Shown: positions 33,289 to 41,592 of the stretch, in pieces
How positions within the stretch are numbered: position 1 is the first letter of the stretch
Layout of the letters: the number at the start of each line of letters is the position of its first letter
DNA from: Bacillota bacterium
Lineage (GTDB): Bacteria > Bacillota > Clostridia > Christensenellales > Aristaeellaceae
Direction of reading: 5' to 3'
NCBI GenBank assembly: GCA_023411375.1
Contig: JAEYOW010000038.1
Location: forward strand, 172,765 to 236,764
DNA: 64,000 nt
Translations under genes and position numbers: made by a program
Notes under the pieces: generated by a model
Database searches by the model: none
Seen by the model: the letters and a program-made list of their open reading frames with translations, nothing else
What the model was told of the DNA's origin: nothing

Positions 33289-34602
33289 ATGCGTGTACGT
33301 ATCACCAATATCATCATGACCCCCGGCGTAACAACCGAGGCTCACATTCCTTTTGTTTCCGACGCGGAAATCCAGATTGACGGCGAGCGCATCGCCTATG
33401 CGGGTTCCCGCCGGGAGGCTCCCGCCTTTGAGGCTGACGAGACAATTGACGGCGGGGGAGCGCTGGCCATGCCCGGCCTGTGCAACATGCACACGCACAC
33501 GCCCATGACCTTGCTGCGCAGCGTCGGCAGCGATTTGACGCTGGAGAGGTGGCTGAACGACGCGATTTTTCCCGTTGAGAAGCACTTGACGGACGATGCG
33601 GTGCGCGCGGGTACCGATCTGGGAATTATGGAAATGCTGCGCTTTGGCACGACCTCCTTTAACGATATGTATATGCGCATGGACAGGGTGGCCGAAGGCG
33701 TTCGGGACAGCGGCATGCGTGCAACGCTGGGCCATGGCGTGGTGGATTTTGACGAGAGCTGTAAGGACCTGGAGCCAGGCATCGCAATCGCGAAAAAGTG
33801 GCACGGCGCCGCCGACGGACGTATCCGCGTCAGCATCGCTCCGCACAGCGAGGGGGCGACCACGCAAAAGCTGCTGGAGCGCGTCAGGGATGCTGCGGAC
33901 GAGTTAAACCTGCCCGTCCATGTGCATGTTAGCGAGACAAAGCTGGACCGCGACGAGAGCGTCCAGCGCCGGGGCATGACGCCGCCCAAGTACCTTGAAA
34001 AGCTTGGTCTGCTGAACCGGCCGGTAATGGCCGCGCACTGCGTATGGCTCAACGATGAGGAAATCGAACTGTTTGCGCGGCGCGGCGTGACCATTGTGCA
34101 CAACCCCATCAGCAACCTGAAGCTCGCCAGCGGCGTGGCGCCTATAGCAAAAATGCTCAAGGCGGGATGCAAGGTCGCCCTTGGAACCGATGGCGTCGCC
34201 AGCAACAACAACCTCAACATGTGGGAGGAAATCAAGCTGATGCCCATGCTGCAAAAGGGGACGACGCTTGATCCTACCGTGATATCGCCCGCGCAAACCA
34301 TTGCGGCGGCCACAAGCGTGGGCGCGCGCGCCATGGGGTATGACGACCTTGGTCTGCTCAGGCCCGGCTATTTGGCGGATCTCATTTTGGTGGCGTTGGA
34401 CAAAGCGCACGTATGCCCGGGCAACGATTTGGAGAGCGACCTGGTCTATTCCGTACAGGGCAGCGATGTGCGGCTGACGATGGTTGCGGGCAAGGTGCTT
34501 TATCGTGACGGGAAGTTTACCACGCTTGAACCGGGGCAGGTGCTTGCCCGCGCCAAAAAAGAAGCGGAAATGTTGTTCGCGCGCGCGCGCGCCGGCAAGT
34601 AA
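33289..34602 (+). CDS. Amidohydrolase, S-adenosylhomocysteine/methylthioadenosine deaminase-like
   Basis: The protein is 437 residues and belongs to the TrzN/SsnA/MtaD amidohydrolases. Metal ligands are the HxH of NMHTHTPMTLLR, HVHVSET, AAHCVWL and GTDGVASNNN. The usual substrate-contacting HAPYT segment is replaced by IAPHSEGATT, so the substrate may not be a standard one. GAGGAGG lies about 8 bases before the ATG. MtaD enzymes deaminate 5'-methylthioadenosine or SAH to inosine forms, recycling methyl-donor waste. It sits 12 bases before three glycosyltransferases, an unusual pairing that may be simple co-transcription. Confidence 0.85.
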   Translation: MRVRITNIIMTPGVTTEAHIPFVSDAEIQIDGERIAYAGSRREAPAFEADETIDGGGALAMPGLCNMHTHTPMTLLRSVGSDLTLERWLNDAIFPVEKHLTDDAVRAGTDLGIMEMLRFGTTSFNDMYMRMDRVAEGVRDSGMRATLGHGVVDFDESCKDLEPGIAIAKKWHGAADGRIRVSIAPHSEGATTQKLLERVRDAADELNLPVHVHVSETKLDRDESVQRRGMTPPKYLEKLGLLNRPVMAAHCVWLNDEEIELFARRGVTIVHNPISNLKLASGVAPIAKMLKAGCKVALGTDGVASNNNLNMWEEIKLMPMLQKGTTLDPTVISPAQTIAAATSVGARAMGYDDLGLLRPGYLADLILVALDKAHVCPGNDLESDLVYSVQGSDVRLTMVAGKVLYRDGKFTTLEPGQVLARAKKEAEMLFARARAGK

Positions 34603-34614
34603 CCGGAGCGGCGC

Positions 34615-35814
34615 ATGAAGGTATTGGTGGTTTGCCAGCACTACTGGCCTGAAAACTTTCGGATCACGGAGATTTGCGAGGCGCTGGCCGCGCGCGGGCA
34701 CGAGGTGACCGCCGTCGTAGGCCTGCCGAACTATCCGTCCGGAAATGTTCCCAGAGAATATAAATGGTTTCGTAACCGCAGGCAGGAGCGCGGCGGCGTT
34801 CAGATCCGCCGTTGCTTTGAAATTGGCCGCAAGCCCGGCAAGGTTGGTCTGGCGGTCAACTACATCAGCTATATGTTGTCCGCGTGCCTGAAGGTGCTTT
34901 TTCTCAAGCGGGATTACGACGTGATCTACGCCTATTCCACATCGCCTGTGCTGATGAGCCTTCCGGGTGCGTTTTTGCGCTGTTTTACCCGAAAAAAACT
35001 GATGATTTATGTTTTGGATATCTGGCCGGCCTGCCTCGCCGCCATGAATGTGCATGAGGGGTCTGTCCTGTATGCTTTTATGAAGCGCGTCAGCAGGTGG
35101 ATTTATGGCAAGGCGGATATGCTGATCTATTCGTCCAAGCGCTTTCAGCAGTATCTGCGAAACGTGCATGGCATCGAGGTAAGCGACGAACAGTATATGC
35201 CTCAATTTGCCGACGATATCTTTCGGGAGGCGCTGCCCGGCGTACAGTCGTCAAAGGAGCAGGTAAACCTGGTGTTTGCCGGTAACATCGGCAAGGTTCA
35301 GGCGGTCGAGGTGCTGATTCGGGCCGCCGCGCTGCTAAAACACAGGCCTGTGAGATGGCATATCGTTGGGGACGGCTCCAACTATGAGGCGTGCGTCGAG
35401 CTGGCGTCGTCGCTCAAGCTGGAAGGTACGGTTACCTTCTACGGTCGGCGTCCGCTTGCGGATATGCCGTCCTTTTACGCCATGGCGGACGCTATGCTTG
35501 TCAGCATGCGGGACGATATCAGCGTAAACGATACGCTGCCCGGCAAGGTGCAAAGCTATATGGCGGCGGGCAAGCCTGTGCTCGGCTCGATTGCCGGGGA
35601 AACGCCATATGTGATCAGCCGGGCAAAATGCGGCTACTGCGCGCCGCCGGAGGATCCGGAGGCCTTTGCAAAGGTTGTGGAGCGCTTTTTGCTCGCGCCT
35701 GACAGGCGGGAGATGGGGGAGCGGGGCAAGGCCTATTACGAGGCTCACTTTACCAAGGACGAGCATATGGACCGCCTGGAAAAAATGCTTGAAACGCTTG
35801 CGGGAGGCACGTAA
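34615..35814 (+). CDS. Glycosyltransferase family 4, WbuB-like
   Basis: This is a 399-residue GT-B retaining glycosyltransferase. The N-terminal domain opens VLVVCQHYWPENFRITEICE with PNYPSGN, typical of WbuB-type enzymes of surface polysaccharide synthesis. The C-terminal nucleotide-sugar domain has NLVFAGNIGKVQAVEVLI, VTFYGRRPLADMPSFYA and the DTLPGKVQSYMAAGKPVLGS motif. Hydrophobic helices at about 75-115 suggest membrane association. GGAGCGGCGC precedes the ATG. It is followed after three bases by the next glycosyltransferase. Confidence 0.9.
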   Translation: MKVLVVCQHYWPENFRITEICEALAARGHEVTAVVGLPNYPSGNVPREYKWFRNRRQERGGVQIRRCFEIGRKPGKVGLAVNYISYMLSACLKVLFLKRDYDVIYAYSTSPVLMSLPGAFLRCFTRKKLMIYVLDIWPACLAAMNVHEGSVLYAFMKRVSRWIYGKADMLIYSSKRFQQYLRNVHGIEVSDEQYMPQFADDIFREALPGVQSSKEQVNLVFAGNIGKVQAVEVLIRAAALLKHRPVRWHIVGDGSNYEACVELASSLKLEGTVTFYGRRPLADMPSFYAMADAMLVSMRDDISVNDTLPGKVQSYMAAGKPVLGSIAGETPYVISRAKCGYCAPPEDPEAFAKVVERFLLAPDRREMGERGKAYYEAHFTKDEHMDRLEKMLETLAGGT

Positions 35815-35817
35815 GAG

Positions 35818-37023
35818 ATGCGCATCTTTCAACTGAACACCTTTTGCGGGGTTAAGAGCACGGGAAGGATCACCACTGAAATCGCAAAGCTGGTGGAAAC
35901 CTCCGGCGGAGAATGCAAAATTGGCTTTGGCGCGGATACGGCGCCGGACGAGTTGTCCCGCTTCGCCATGCGCATTGGCACGCCTGTGGAGCGCAAGGCG
36001 CATGGAGCCCTTCGTAAGCTGCTGGACGGCGAGGGCTATGGAAGCACACTCGGAACGCGGCGGCTGATCGGGCAGATGAGGGCTTTCCGGCCTGAGCTGG
36101 TTCATCTGCACAATCTGCACGGCTGTTATCTGAACCTTAGCTTGCTTTTTGGCTATTTAAAGGACGCCGGGCTTCCCGTGGTGTGGACGCTGCATGACTG
36201 CTGGCCCTTTACCGGGCATTGCGCCTATTTTGATTACGCCGGATGCGACCGCTGGCAAACGCGTTGCCACGATTGTCCGCAGCAGCGAGGCTATCCGGTT
36301 TGCATAGGGCTGGATGGATCGGCGCGAAATTTCCAGCATAAAAAAAGGCTGTTTACCGCGCTTTCAAACCTTACGTTCGTCGTGCCGTGCGAATGGATGA
36401 AGCAGCCGCTTGGGCGCTCTTTTCTGTCCGGTTATCCGGTGCGGGTTATCCCAAACGGCGTTAACCGCGAGATTTTTCATCCGGTTGAAAACGACGTTCG
36501 GGCACGGTATTTGATTGGAGAACGTAAGCTGGTATTGGCGGCCGCTTCCGAATGGGACGAACGCAAAGGCCTGCGTTATCTGATCGAATCGGCGCGGCGC
36601 CTGGGCGAAGGCTACAGGTTTGCAGTTATCGGCCTATCCGAAGCTCAGGTTGAAGCTTTGCCGGAGGGAATGACCGGGCTTACGCATACGGAAAGCCCGA
36701 CGGAGCTGGCGGCCTGGTATAGCGCGGCCGACTGCTTTGCCAACCCAACCATGGAGGATAATATGCCCATGGTGAATCTGGAGGCGCTGGCCTGCGGCAC
36801 GCCTGTAGCGGTTTTTCGCACGGGGGGGTGCCCGGAGGCGGTGGACGGGAGCTGCGGCGCGGTGGTGGAGCAGGCGGATGTACCCGCCTTTTCCGATGCG
36901 ATTGCGCGCCTATGCGAGCGGCGTAATGAAATGCGCGAAGGTTGCCTGCGCCGCGCCGCGCGCTTTGACAGCGGGAATACCTTCCGCGCCTATGTCGATC
37001 TCTATAAGGAGCTTCTCAGATGA
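35818..37023 (+). CDS. Glycosyltransferase family 4, WcaC-like
   Basis: This is a 401-residue GT-B enzyme. The acceptor domain has the distinctive HLHNLHGCYLNLSLLFGYL and VWTLHDCWPFTGHCAYF followed by a Cys-rich loop (CDRWQTRCHDCP), seen in WcaC-like enzymes of exopolysaccharide clusters. The donor domain has LVLAAASEWDERKGLRYLIE and NPTMEDNMPMVNLEALACG. Its stop overlaps the next ATG (ATGA). The three enzymes probably extend one surface glycan; donor sugars cannot be told from sequence. Confidence 0.9.
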   Translation: MRIFQLNTFCGVKSTGRITTEIAKLVETSGGECKIGFGADTAPDELSRFAMRIGTPVERKAHGALRKLLDGEGYGSTLGTRRLIGQMRAFRPELVHLHNLHGCYLNLSLLFGYLKDAGLPVVWTLHDCWPFTGHCAYFDYAGCDRWQTRCHDCPQQRGYPVCIGLDGSARNFQHKKRLFTALSNLTFVVPCEWMKQPLGRSFLSGYPVRVIPNGVNREIFHPVENDVRARYLIGERKLVLAAASEWDERKGLRYLIESARRLGEGYRFAVIGLSEAQVEALPEGMTGLTHTESPTELAAWYSAADCFANPTMEDNMPMVNLEALACGTPVAVFRTGGCPEAVDGSCGAVVEQADVPAFSDAIARLCERRNEMREGCLRRAARFDSGNTFRAYVDLYKELLR

Positions 37024-38222
37024 ATATACTCATGATGTCCCTGATGTACCCGGACGATATGCTTGAGGAAGCCGCCCGCAATTCCAGGGACGGTCTGCAA
37101 AACCAGATTAACAGCTATCAGCGCGCATTTGTGGAGGGAATCGACGCAAATCTCCAGGAAGGCGAACGGCTGGAGATTTTAAACGGGCTGCCCGTGGGTA
37201 GCTTTCCGACGCATTACCGAAAGCTTGTCATTCGGGGAGGCATGCATGGAAAGCGCCTGCGCGAGCTCGGCTGCCTGAACCTGCCATGGTTTAAGCAGCG
37301 CGGGCGCAGGCGCAGGGCGCAAAGGGAATTGCTCAAGTGGGCGGGACGTGACCCACATAACCGTACGGTGCTGCTGTACACGCTTTATCTGCCTTTTATG
37401 CAAGCTGTGGCAAACGCAAAGAAGAAGTACCCTGACCTGCGGGCCAGCGTCATCGTAACCGATCTGCCAAACGAGCTGGGCATTTCTTCCGGACGGCGCG
37501 GTTTCCTTAAGCGGATTGAACATGCCATGGGCAGCGACAGCATGCGGCTTTGCTCTGCCTTCGACGGCTTTGCGCTGCTGACCCGCCAGATGGCGGACGT
37601 GCTTCCTATTGAAGATAAGGCGCAGATTGTGATTGAAGGGCTGATCACGGAAAGCGGCCGGCAGGAGAAGGCGGATAGGGGAGCGAACAACCGTCCGGCC
37701 ATCCTGTATACGGGCACGCTCAACCGCGAGCTTGGTATCGCAGATCTGCTGGAGGCATTTGAAAATCTGCCGGAATGCGATCTGTGGCTTTGCGGCAAGG
37801 GAGATATGGAGGCGCAGGCGCGTCAGTCGGCCGAGAAGCATGCTAATATCCGCTATTATGGCTTTGTTCCGCAGAAAGAAGCCATTGAGCTTCAGGCACG
37901 GGCGACGCTGTTGGTCAATCCCCGATCCCCGGAGGGTGTTTTTACCCGGTATTCGTTTCCAAGCAAGACCCTCGAATATATGCGCTCGGGCAAGCCCGTT
38001 CTATGCTATCGGCTGGATGGGATTCCAGAGGATTATGACGCCTATTTATGCTATATCGAGCAGGCAGGCGCGCAGGGGATTGCCGCCGCGGTGCGCCTGC
38101 TGCTTAAGCTGCCTGCGTCCGAGCTGGCCCGGCGCGGCGAAGCCGGACGCAGGTATGTCCTTGAAAACAAGAATCCGCGCGTTCAATGCGCGCGTCTGCT
38201 GAAGATGCTGCGCGGGCTATGA
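37020..38222 (+). CDS. Glycosyltransferase, GT4-like
   Basis: This 400-residue protein starts MNILMMSLMYPDDMLEEAA. Its C-terminal half is clearly GT-B: ILYTGTLNRELGIADLLEAF, DLWLCGKGDMEAQARQS, YYGFVPQKEAIELQARATLL and RYSFPSKTLEYMRSGKPVLC. The N-terminal domain is less typical, with LNGLPVGSFPTHYRKLVI. The ATG overlaps the stop of the previous gene by four bases. It ends by overlapping the tail of the minus-strand hypothetical gene by six bases, and no shared terminator is visible there. Confidence 0.85.
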   Translation: MNILMMSLMYPDDMLEEAARNSRDGLQNQINSYQRAFVEGIDANLQEGERLEILNGLPVGSFPTHYRKLVIRGGMHGKRLRELGCLNLPWFKQRGRRRRAQRELLKWAGRDPHNRTVLLYTLYLPFMQAVANAKKKYPDLRASVIVTDLPNELGISSGRRGFLKRIEHAMGSDSMRLCSAFDGFALLTRQMADVLPIEDKAQIVIEGLITESGRQEKADRGANNRPAILYTGTLNRELGIADLLEAFENLPECDLWLCGKGDMEAQARQSAEKHANIRYYGFVPQKEAIELQARATLLVNPRSPEGVFTRYSFPSKTLEYMRSGKPVLCYRLDGIPEDYDAYLCYIEQAGAQGIAAAVRLLLKLPASELARRGEAGRRYVLENKNPRVQCARLLKMLRGL

Positions 38223-38636
38223 GAGCGGATTGTAGCCGTTTGTACGAAGCTCCGCTTGTTTCATCCTGGCAATCACGGCGTCATACTGCCGGTGGCGCGT
38301 CTGCTGAAAATCTGTCGACGCGGCTGTTACGGGAGCTTGTATGCGGGTGCGCACGGGCTCCCGTTTTTCCTGCGTTTGAGGCTGTGACAAAGCGTGGGTA
38401 GGCGCGGATGGCGGCTGTTTGTTCGAAGGCGCGGGAGGCGTGGGAGATTGTTGCCTTTGCATAGGCGCGGCAGAAACGGGTGCCTGCTGCGGTTCTTCGG
38501 TTTGTTCATCAGCCTCGTTCATGTATGTATCTACGCTGCCTTGCACATACGGCAGGCGAATGCTCTGGTATTCGAGCCATTTGATCTGCCTTTCGGCGCC
38601 TGTCAGCGCCGCAAATGGCGAAATGCGACCGCTCAT
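38217..38636 (-). CDS. Hypothetical Pro/Gln-rich protein, possible spore-stage gene
   Basis: I do not recognise a family. The 139-residue product has a short ordered head (MSGRISPFAALTGAERQIKW) and tail (TRHRQYDAVIARMKQAELR), with a Pro/Gln/Ser-rich disordered middle (about 45-105). The start is well supported: AAGGAGGG lies 7 bases before ATG 38636. It is preceded on the minus strand by a pattern AC-N16-CATACCGT that resembles a sigma-K promoter. The same pattern stands before dpaA, so a spore-coat or late mother-cell role is plausible (inference). It lies between a strong terminator and a convergent glycosyltransferase gene. Confidence 0.6.
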   Translation of the reverse strand: MSGRISPFAALTGAERQIKWLEYQSIRLPYVQGSVDTYMNEADEQTEEPQQAPVSAAPMQRQQSPTPPAPSNKQPPSAPTHALSQPQTQEKREPVRTRIQAPVTAASTDFQQTRHRQYDAVIARMKQAELRTNGYNPLS

Positions 38637-38672
38637 GGTTATTCCCTCCTTGCGAGAAGTGCTTACGCTTTC

Positions 38673-38698
38673 ACGGTATGCCGGCAGAGAAAAAAGGT
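38673..38698 (-). promoter_or_regulatory. Candidate sigma-K-type promoter
   Basis: On the minus strand AC (38697-38698), 16 bases, then CATACCGT (38673-38680). It precedes the Pro/Gln-rich gene by 36 bases. The match is short, so chance is possible. Confidence 0.3.
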
Positions 38699-38722
38699 TC
38701 GGAGACATAGCGCTCGTGCACG

Positions 38723-38770
38723 AAAAAACGCTCATGCGCCAAAGCGTATCCTTTTTGGCGCATGAGCGTT
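38723..38770 (-). terminator. Terminator of mgtC
   Basis: On the minus strand a perfect 16-bp stem (AACGCTCATGCGCCAA and its complement) with a 12-base loop is followed by TTTT. It lies 24 bases past the mgtC-family stop. Confidence 0.9.
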
Positions 38771-38794
38771 TGGTATAAACGGGGTCTAAACCCA

Positions 38795-39481
38795 TCAGGT
38801 ATTTCGCGTGCGGATGCCCTGGATATTGGCGTATTCCGACAGCTTGTTCACGATGTCCTTGTAGGTTGTTTTACCTTGCATGTCAAGCGTATAAATATTG
38901 GTATACAGGTTATACTTACCCTTGTTCTCAACATGGAAGTCGATATCCAGCACGCGCACGCCGATGCTTTGGAAGTAGTCGTTGATAAAGGCAATGGTCT
39001 CCACGCGGTGGATAAATTTAACCTCCACATGCTTGACGGAATTGACGCGAACCACGCGTTGTAAAACCGTCAGCGTTACAATGACGATTACACAGCCGGC
39101 CACAGCGATGATGTAATAGCCCATGCCGACGGCAAGCCCGAGGCAGGCCACGTTCCACAAGGATGCGGCCGTCGTAAGGCCGGCGATCTTTTTCTGGCTG
39201 ATGAAGATGGTACCCGCGCCCAAAAAACCGATGCCGCTGATTACTTGCGCGCTGATGCGCCCATAGCTAATCGCGATGCCGGTACTGGCGTTATTCATAT
39301 TCAGGGTGATGGTGTCGGCAATCATCAGGCTTTCCATTATGGCGATGGTGGCGGCGCCCACACATACCAGCACATGGGTACGCATGCCCGCAGGACGGTT
39401 CTTGCGTTCCCGCTCAATGCCGATGATGCACCCGATAACAACCGCCAAAAACAAACGTATGCCGGCTTCCCACCATGACAT
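38795..39481 (-). CDS. MgtC/SapB family membrane protein
   Basis: This is a 228-residue protein with about four or five N-terminal helices. The MgtC/SapB signature is AVVIGCIIGIERERKNRPAGMRTHVLVCVGA followed by ISGIGFLGAGTIF. A soluble ACT-like C-terminal domain (FIHRVETIAFINDYFQ through the end) follows. MgtC proteins tune membrane ATPase activity under magnesium limitation or acid stress in other bacteria. The ATG at 39481 is chosen because CAGGAG lies 9 bases upstream; a TTG three codons earlier is the alternative. It lies 45 bases downstream of lexA on the same strand, with no clear terminator between. Confidence 0.9.
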   Translation of the reverse strand: MSWWEAGIRLFLAVVIGCIIGIERERKNRPAGMRTHVLVCVGAATIAIMESLMIADTITLNMNNASTGIAISYGRISAQVISGIGFLGAGTIFISQKKIAGLTTAASLWNVACLGLAVGMGYYIIAVAGCVIVIVTLTVLQRVVRVNSVKHVEVKFIHRVETIAFINDYFQSIGVRVLDIDFHVENKGKYNLYTNIYTLDMQGKTTYKDIVNKLSEYANIQGIRTRNT

Positions 39482-39526
39482 GGCATTCAACTCCTGTTCA
39501 ATTTTGGGGTTCGTCCACGCGTAAAA

Positions 39527-40135
39527 TCAGAAGAGGCGGTAAAGCGAAACAACCTTGCCCAAAATAGTCACCTCAGGTACAATGATGGGTTCCATAGTCG
39601 GATTTTCAGGCTGGAGGCGGAAGCCGCCATTTTCGCGGTAATACCGTTTTACCGTCGCCTCGTCCTCAATCATGGCGATAACGATATCGCCATTGTATGC
39701 GGTGGCCTGCTTTCGTACCACCACATAATCGCCATCCATGATACCGGCGCCAACCATGCTTTCGCCGCATACGGACAGGATATAATGGTCGCCCGAGCCA
39801 AGCATTGTTTGGGGCAGGGCGATATAATCCTCAATATTTTCGGTCGCCAGAATTGGCGTACCGGCGGTTACCCGCCCAACGATGGGCACGTTGACCATCT
39901 CGCTGCGGTACATCTGATGATCCACGGGTACGGAAAGGGCTCGCGGCTTCATGGAATCGCGGTATAAAAGGCCCTTCTTCTCAAGCCTGATCAGGTGTCC
40001 ATGAACGGTTGAGGTGCTCTTGAGCCCCGTCGCGTCGCAAATCTCGCGTACGGATGGGGGATAGCCCTTCTGTAAAGTTGCTTTTTCGATATACGCAAGG
40101 ATTTTGGCCTGTGTATCGCCGCGTGGGTTGCTCAT
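39527..40135 (-). CDS. lexA: LexA repressor
   Basis: LexA controls the SOS response and cleaves itself when RecA is activated. The protein is 202 residues. The winged helix contains YPPSVREICDATGLKSTSTVHGHL. The cleavage site is the Ala-Gly of GRVTAGTP. The catalytic serine is in CGESMVGAGI and lysine in DEATVKRYY. The ATG at 40135 was preferred over an upstream GTG because AAGGAAG lies 11 bases before it and abuts the GTG. A SOS box and promoter lie upstream, supporting autorepression. Confidence 0.97.
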   Translation of the reverse strand: MSNPRGDTQAKILAYIEKATLQKGYPPSVREICDATGLKSTSTVHGHLIRLEKKGLLYRDSMKPRALSVPVDHQMYRSEMVNVPIVGRVTAGTPILATENIEDYIALPQTMLGSGDHYILSVCGESMVGAGIMDGDYVVVRKQATAYNGDIVIAMIEDEATVKRYYRENGGFRLQPENPTMEPIIVPEVTILGKVVSLYRLF

Positions 40136-40168
40136 ACTGCGCTTCACTTCCTTACGTTAATTGTCTTA

Positions 40169-40197
40169 AGCATACCACAACAAGTGTGAATTGGCAA
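40169..40197 (-). promoter_or_regulatory. Promoter of lexA
   Basis: On the minus strand TTGCCA, 17 bases, TATGCT, 34 bases before the lexA ATG. Confidence 0.7.
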
Positions 40198-40205
40198 GCG
40201 TTTTG

Positions 40206-40219
40206 CGAACGAACGTTTC
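40206..40219 (-). promoter_or_regulatory. LexA (SOS) box upstream of lexA
   Basis: CGAACGAACGTTTC fits the Firmicutes SOS consensus GAAC-RNRY-GTTY at every position. It lies just upstream of the lexA -35 and touches the end of the integrase gene. Confidence 0.65.
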
Positions 40220-41346
40220 TATTCCGCGCTCGGCGGGCCGTTTTTTTCCGGCGTGCTTTGGAGCGCCTCCTCGACCGTGGGCTTTGGCAGATGGACGTTT
40301 TGGGCGGCCTGCCGCCTTCGCTGGTCGCTCATGGCTGCGTAATGCTTGCGCGTTGTGTTGACGTCGGAATGGCCCAGTGCGTCCGCAACCAGGTAAATAT
40401 CCTCCGTCTCATGATAAAGGCGGGTGGCGTATGTGCTTCTGAGCTTATGCGGGCTCATCCGCTTTTTTAACGGAACGGCGATCGAAGAATATTTTTTGAC
40501 CATTAATTGTACGGCCCGTTGGGAGATGCGCTTTTTCTGCAAGGAAAGGAACAAGGCGTTTGCGCTTGCGCGATCCGCCTCGATTTTCATACGCTCGTCC
40601 AGGTAGGCTTTAAGCGCGTGCGCAACCTCCTGCGGGAAATATAGGATGACCTGGTTGCCGCCCTTGCGTGTAACGAGCACCGCGTTCGTTTGAAAATCCA
40701 GATCGCCGATATCAATACCGACCAGTTCGCTAACCCGGATACCCGTGCCTAAAAAAAGCATCAGAACGGCATAGTCACGGGCTTTGGTGAGCCTGTGGTA
40801 GCGCTGCTGAACCTCGGTAAGCTCAGCGCCATCCTCGGCAACCATGAGCAGACGTTCAACCTCCTCGCCAATCAGGTGCAATATGGGCTTTTCATGCAGC
40901 TTGGGCAGCGATACAAGCGCTGCCACATTCCCGCCGATCCGCTCATTTTTAAACAAAAAGTCGAAGTAGGAGCGGAGGGAGGACAGTTTGCGCATAACGC
41001 CGCACTCATGGTTGCGCAAAACCCTTTGTCCGCCGTCCTGGTCCGACTGCTTGAAATAGAGGGTCAGATAGTCGGAATAGCCGTTTAAATCACGGGCCGT
41101 AAACCGGGCCATATCATCATCCGTCCATTCACGCGGAGGCTTTTGAGAAAAATGGGGGATTTCGCTGGCGGCATACCCGCAGAAAGTATGCAGGTCGGTA
41201 ACGTACGCCATACGTGTAAGCGGGCTGGTGGTCATGGTGATGCTGTTTATAAAATCCGTGCAGGAGGATGGAAGATCGCGCAGCATCGAGCGTACCTTTT
41301 CGGTACGCTCGGCGTTCAAACGTTCCTGATAGGTTGCGGTAGCCAT
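40219..41346 (-). CDS. Tyrosine recombinase (XerC/D-like)
   Basis: This is a 375-residue site-specific recombinase. The N-terminal SAM-like DNA-binding domain (DFINSITMTTSPLTRMAYVTDLHTF) spans about 30-150. The catalytic domain shows Arg I in GTGIRVSELVGI, the beta-hairpin Lys in VTRKGGNQ, the H-x-x-R box SPHKLRSTYAT, the second His in LGHSDVNTT and the nucleophile Tyr in KHYA. All catalytic residues are present. It is larger than XerC/D (about 300). No phage or transposon genes surround it, so it looks like a resident chromosomal gene. It is convergent with nothing and lies directly upstream of lexA. GGGAGG precedes its ATG. Confidence 0.9.
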   Translation of the reverse strand: MATATYQERLNAERTEKVRSMLRDLPSSCTDFINSITMTTSPLTRMAYVTDLHTFCGYAASEIPHFSQKPPREWTDDDMARFTARDLNGYSDYLTLYFKQSDQDGGQRVLRNHECGVMRKLSSLRSYFDFLFKNERIGGNVAALVSLPKLHEKPILHLIGEEVERLLMVAEDGAELTEVQQRYHRLTKARDYAVLMLFLGTGIRVSELVGIDIGDLDFQTNAVLVTRKGGNQVILYFPQEVAHALKAYLDERMKIEADRASANALFLSLQKKRISQRAVQLMVKKYSSIAVPLKKRMSPHKLRSTYATRLYHETEDIYLVADALGHSDVNTTRKHYAAMSDQRRRQAAQNVHLPKPTVEEALQSTPEKNGPPSAE

Positions 41347-41407
41347 AAAAAGCCTCCCTGATTCATGTTTTCGGAAAAACCGGGATTAGGGTCGATTTTG
41401 ACGCCAC

Positions 41408-41439
41408 ACTATTCGTAAAAGTATTCTTTAGCGAATAGT
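41408..41439. promoter_or_regulatory. Inverted repeat in the recombinase leader, possible operator
   Basis: ACTATTCG (41408-41415) is mirrored by CGAATAGT (41432-41439) with a 16-base spacer. Another GAATAG follows at 41444-41449. It lies directly downstream of the predicted transcription start of the recombinase gene. Confidence 0.45.
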
Positions 41440-41447
41440 ATATGAAT

Positions 41448-41476
41448 AGATTACCGTGAGCTCCCCTGTTTGTCAA
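41448..41476 (-). promoter_or_regulatory. Sigma-A promoter of the tyrosine recombinase gene
   Basis: On the minus strand a perfect TTGACA, 17 bases, then TAATCT. Transcription should begin near 41441, giving a leader of about 95 bases. Confidence 0.75.
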
Positions 41477-41530
41477 GTGTTTTTTAATTAAAAACATGAC
41501 CGCTTTTGCGCCCGCTTCATCATTTCAAAT

Positions 41531-41568
41531 CAAAAACGGCTCACAGACGAAAAACATCTCTGGCCGTT
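41531..41568 (-). terminator. Probable terminator of proC-rnhA
   Basis: On the minus strand AACGGCCAGA pairs with TCTG-(TGA)-GCCGTT with a 3-base bulge, then TTTGATTT. It lies 25 bases past the rnhA stop. Confidence 0.5.
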
Positions 41569-41592
41569 CTTGGGTTATTCAATATGCAGTAA

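Noticed and set aside
40219..41346. Tyrosine recombinase as evidence of a prophage or integrative element
   Set aside because: No tRNA end, att repeats, phage or conjugation genes are near; neighbours are housekeeping genes.
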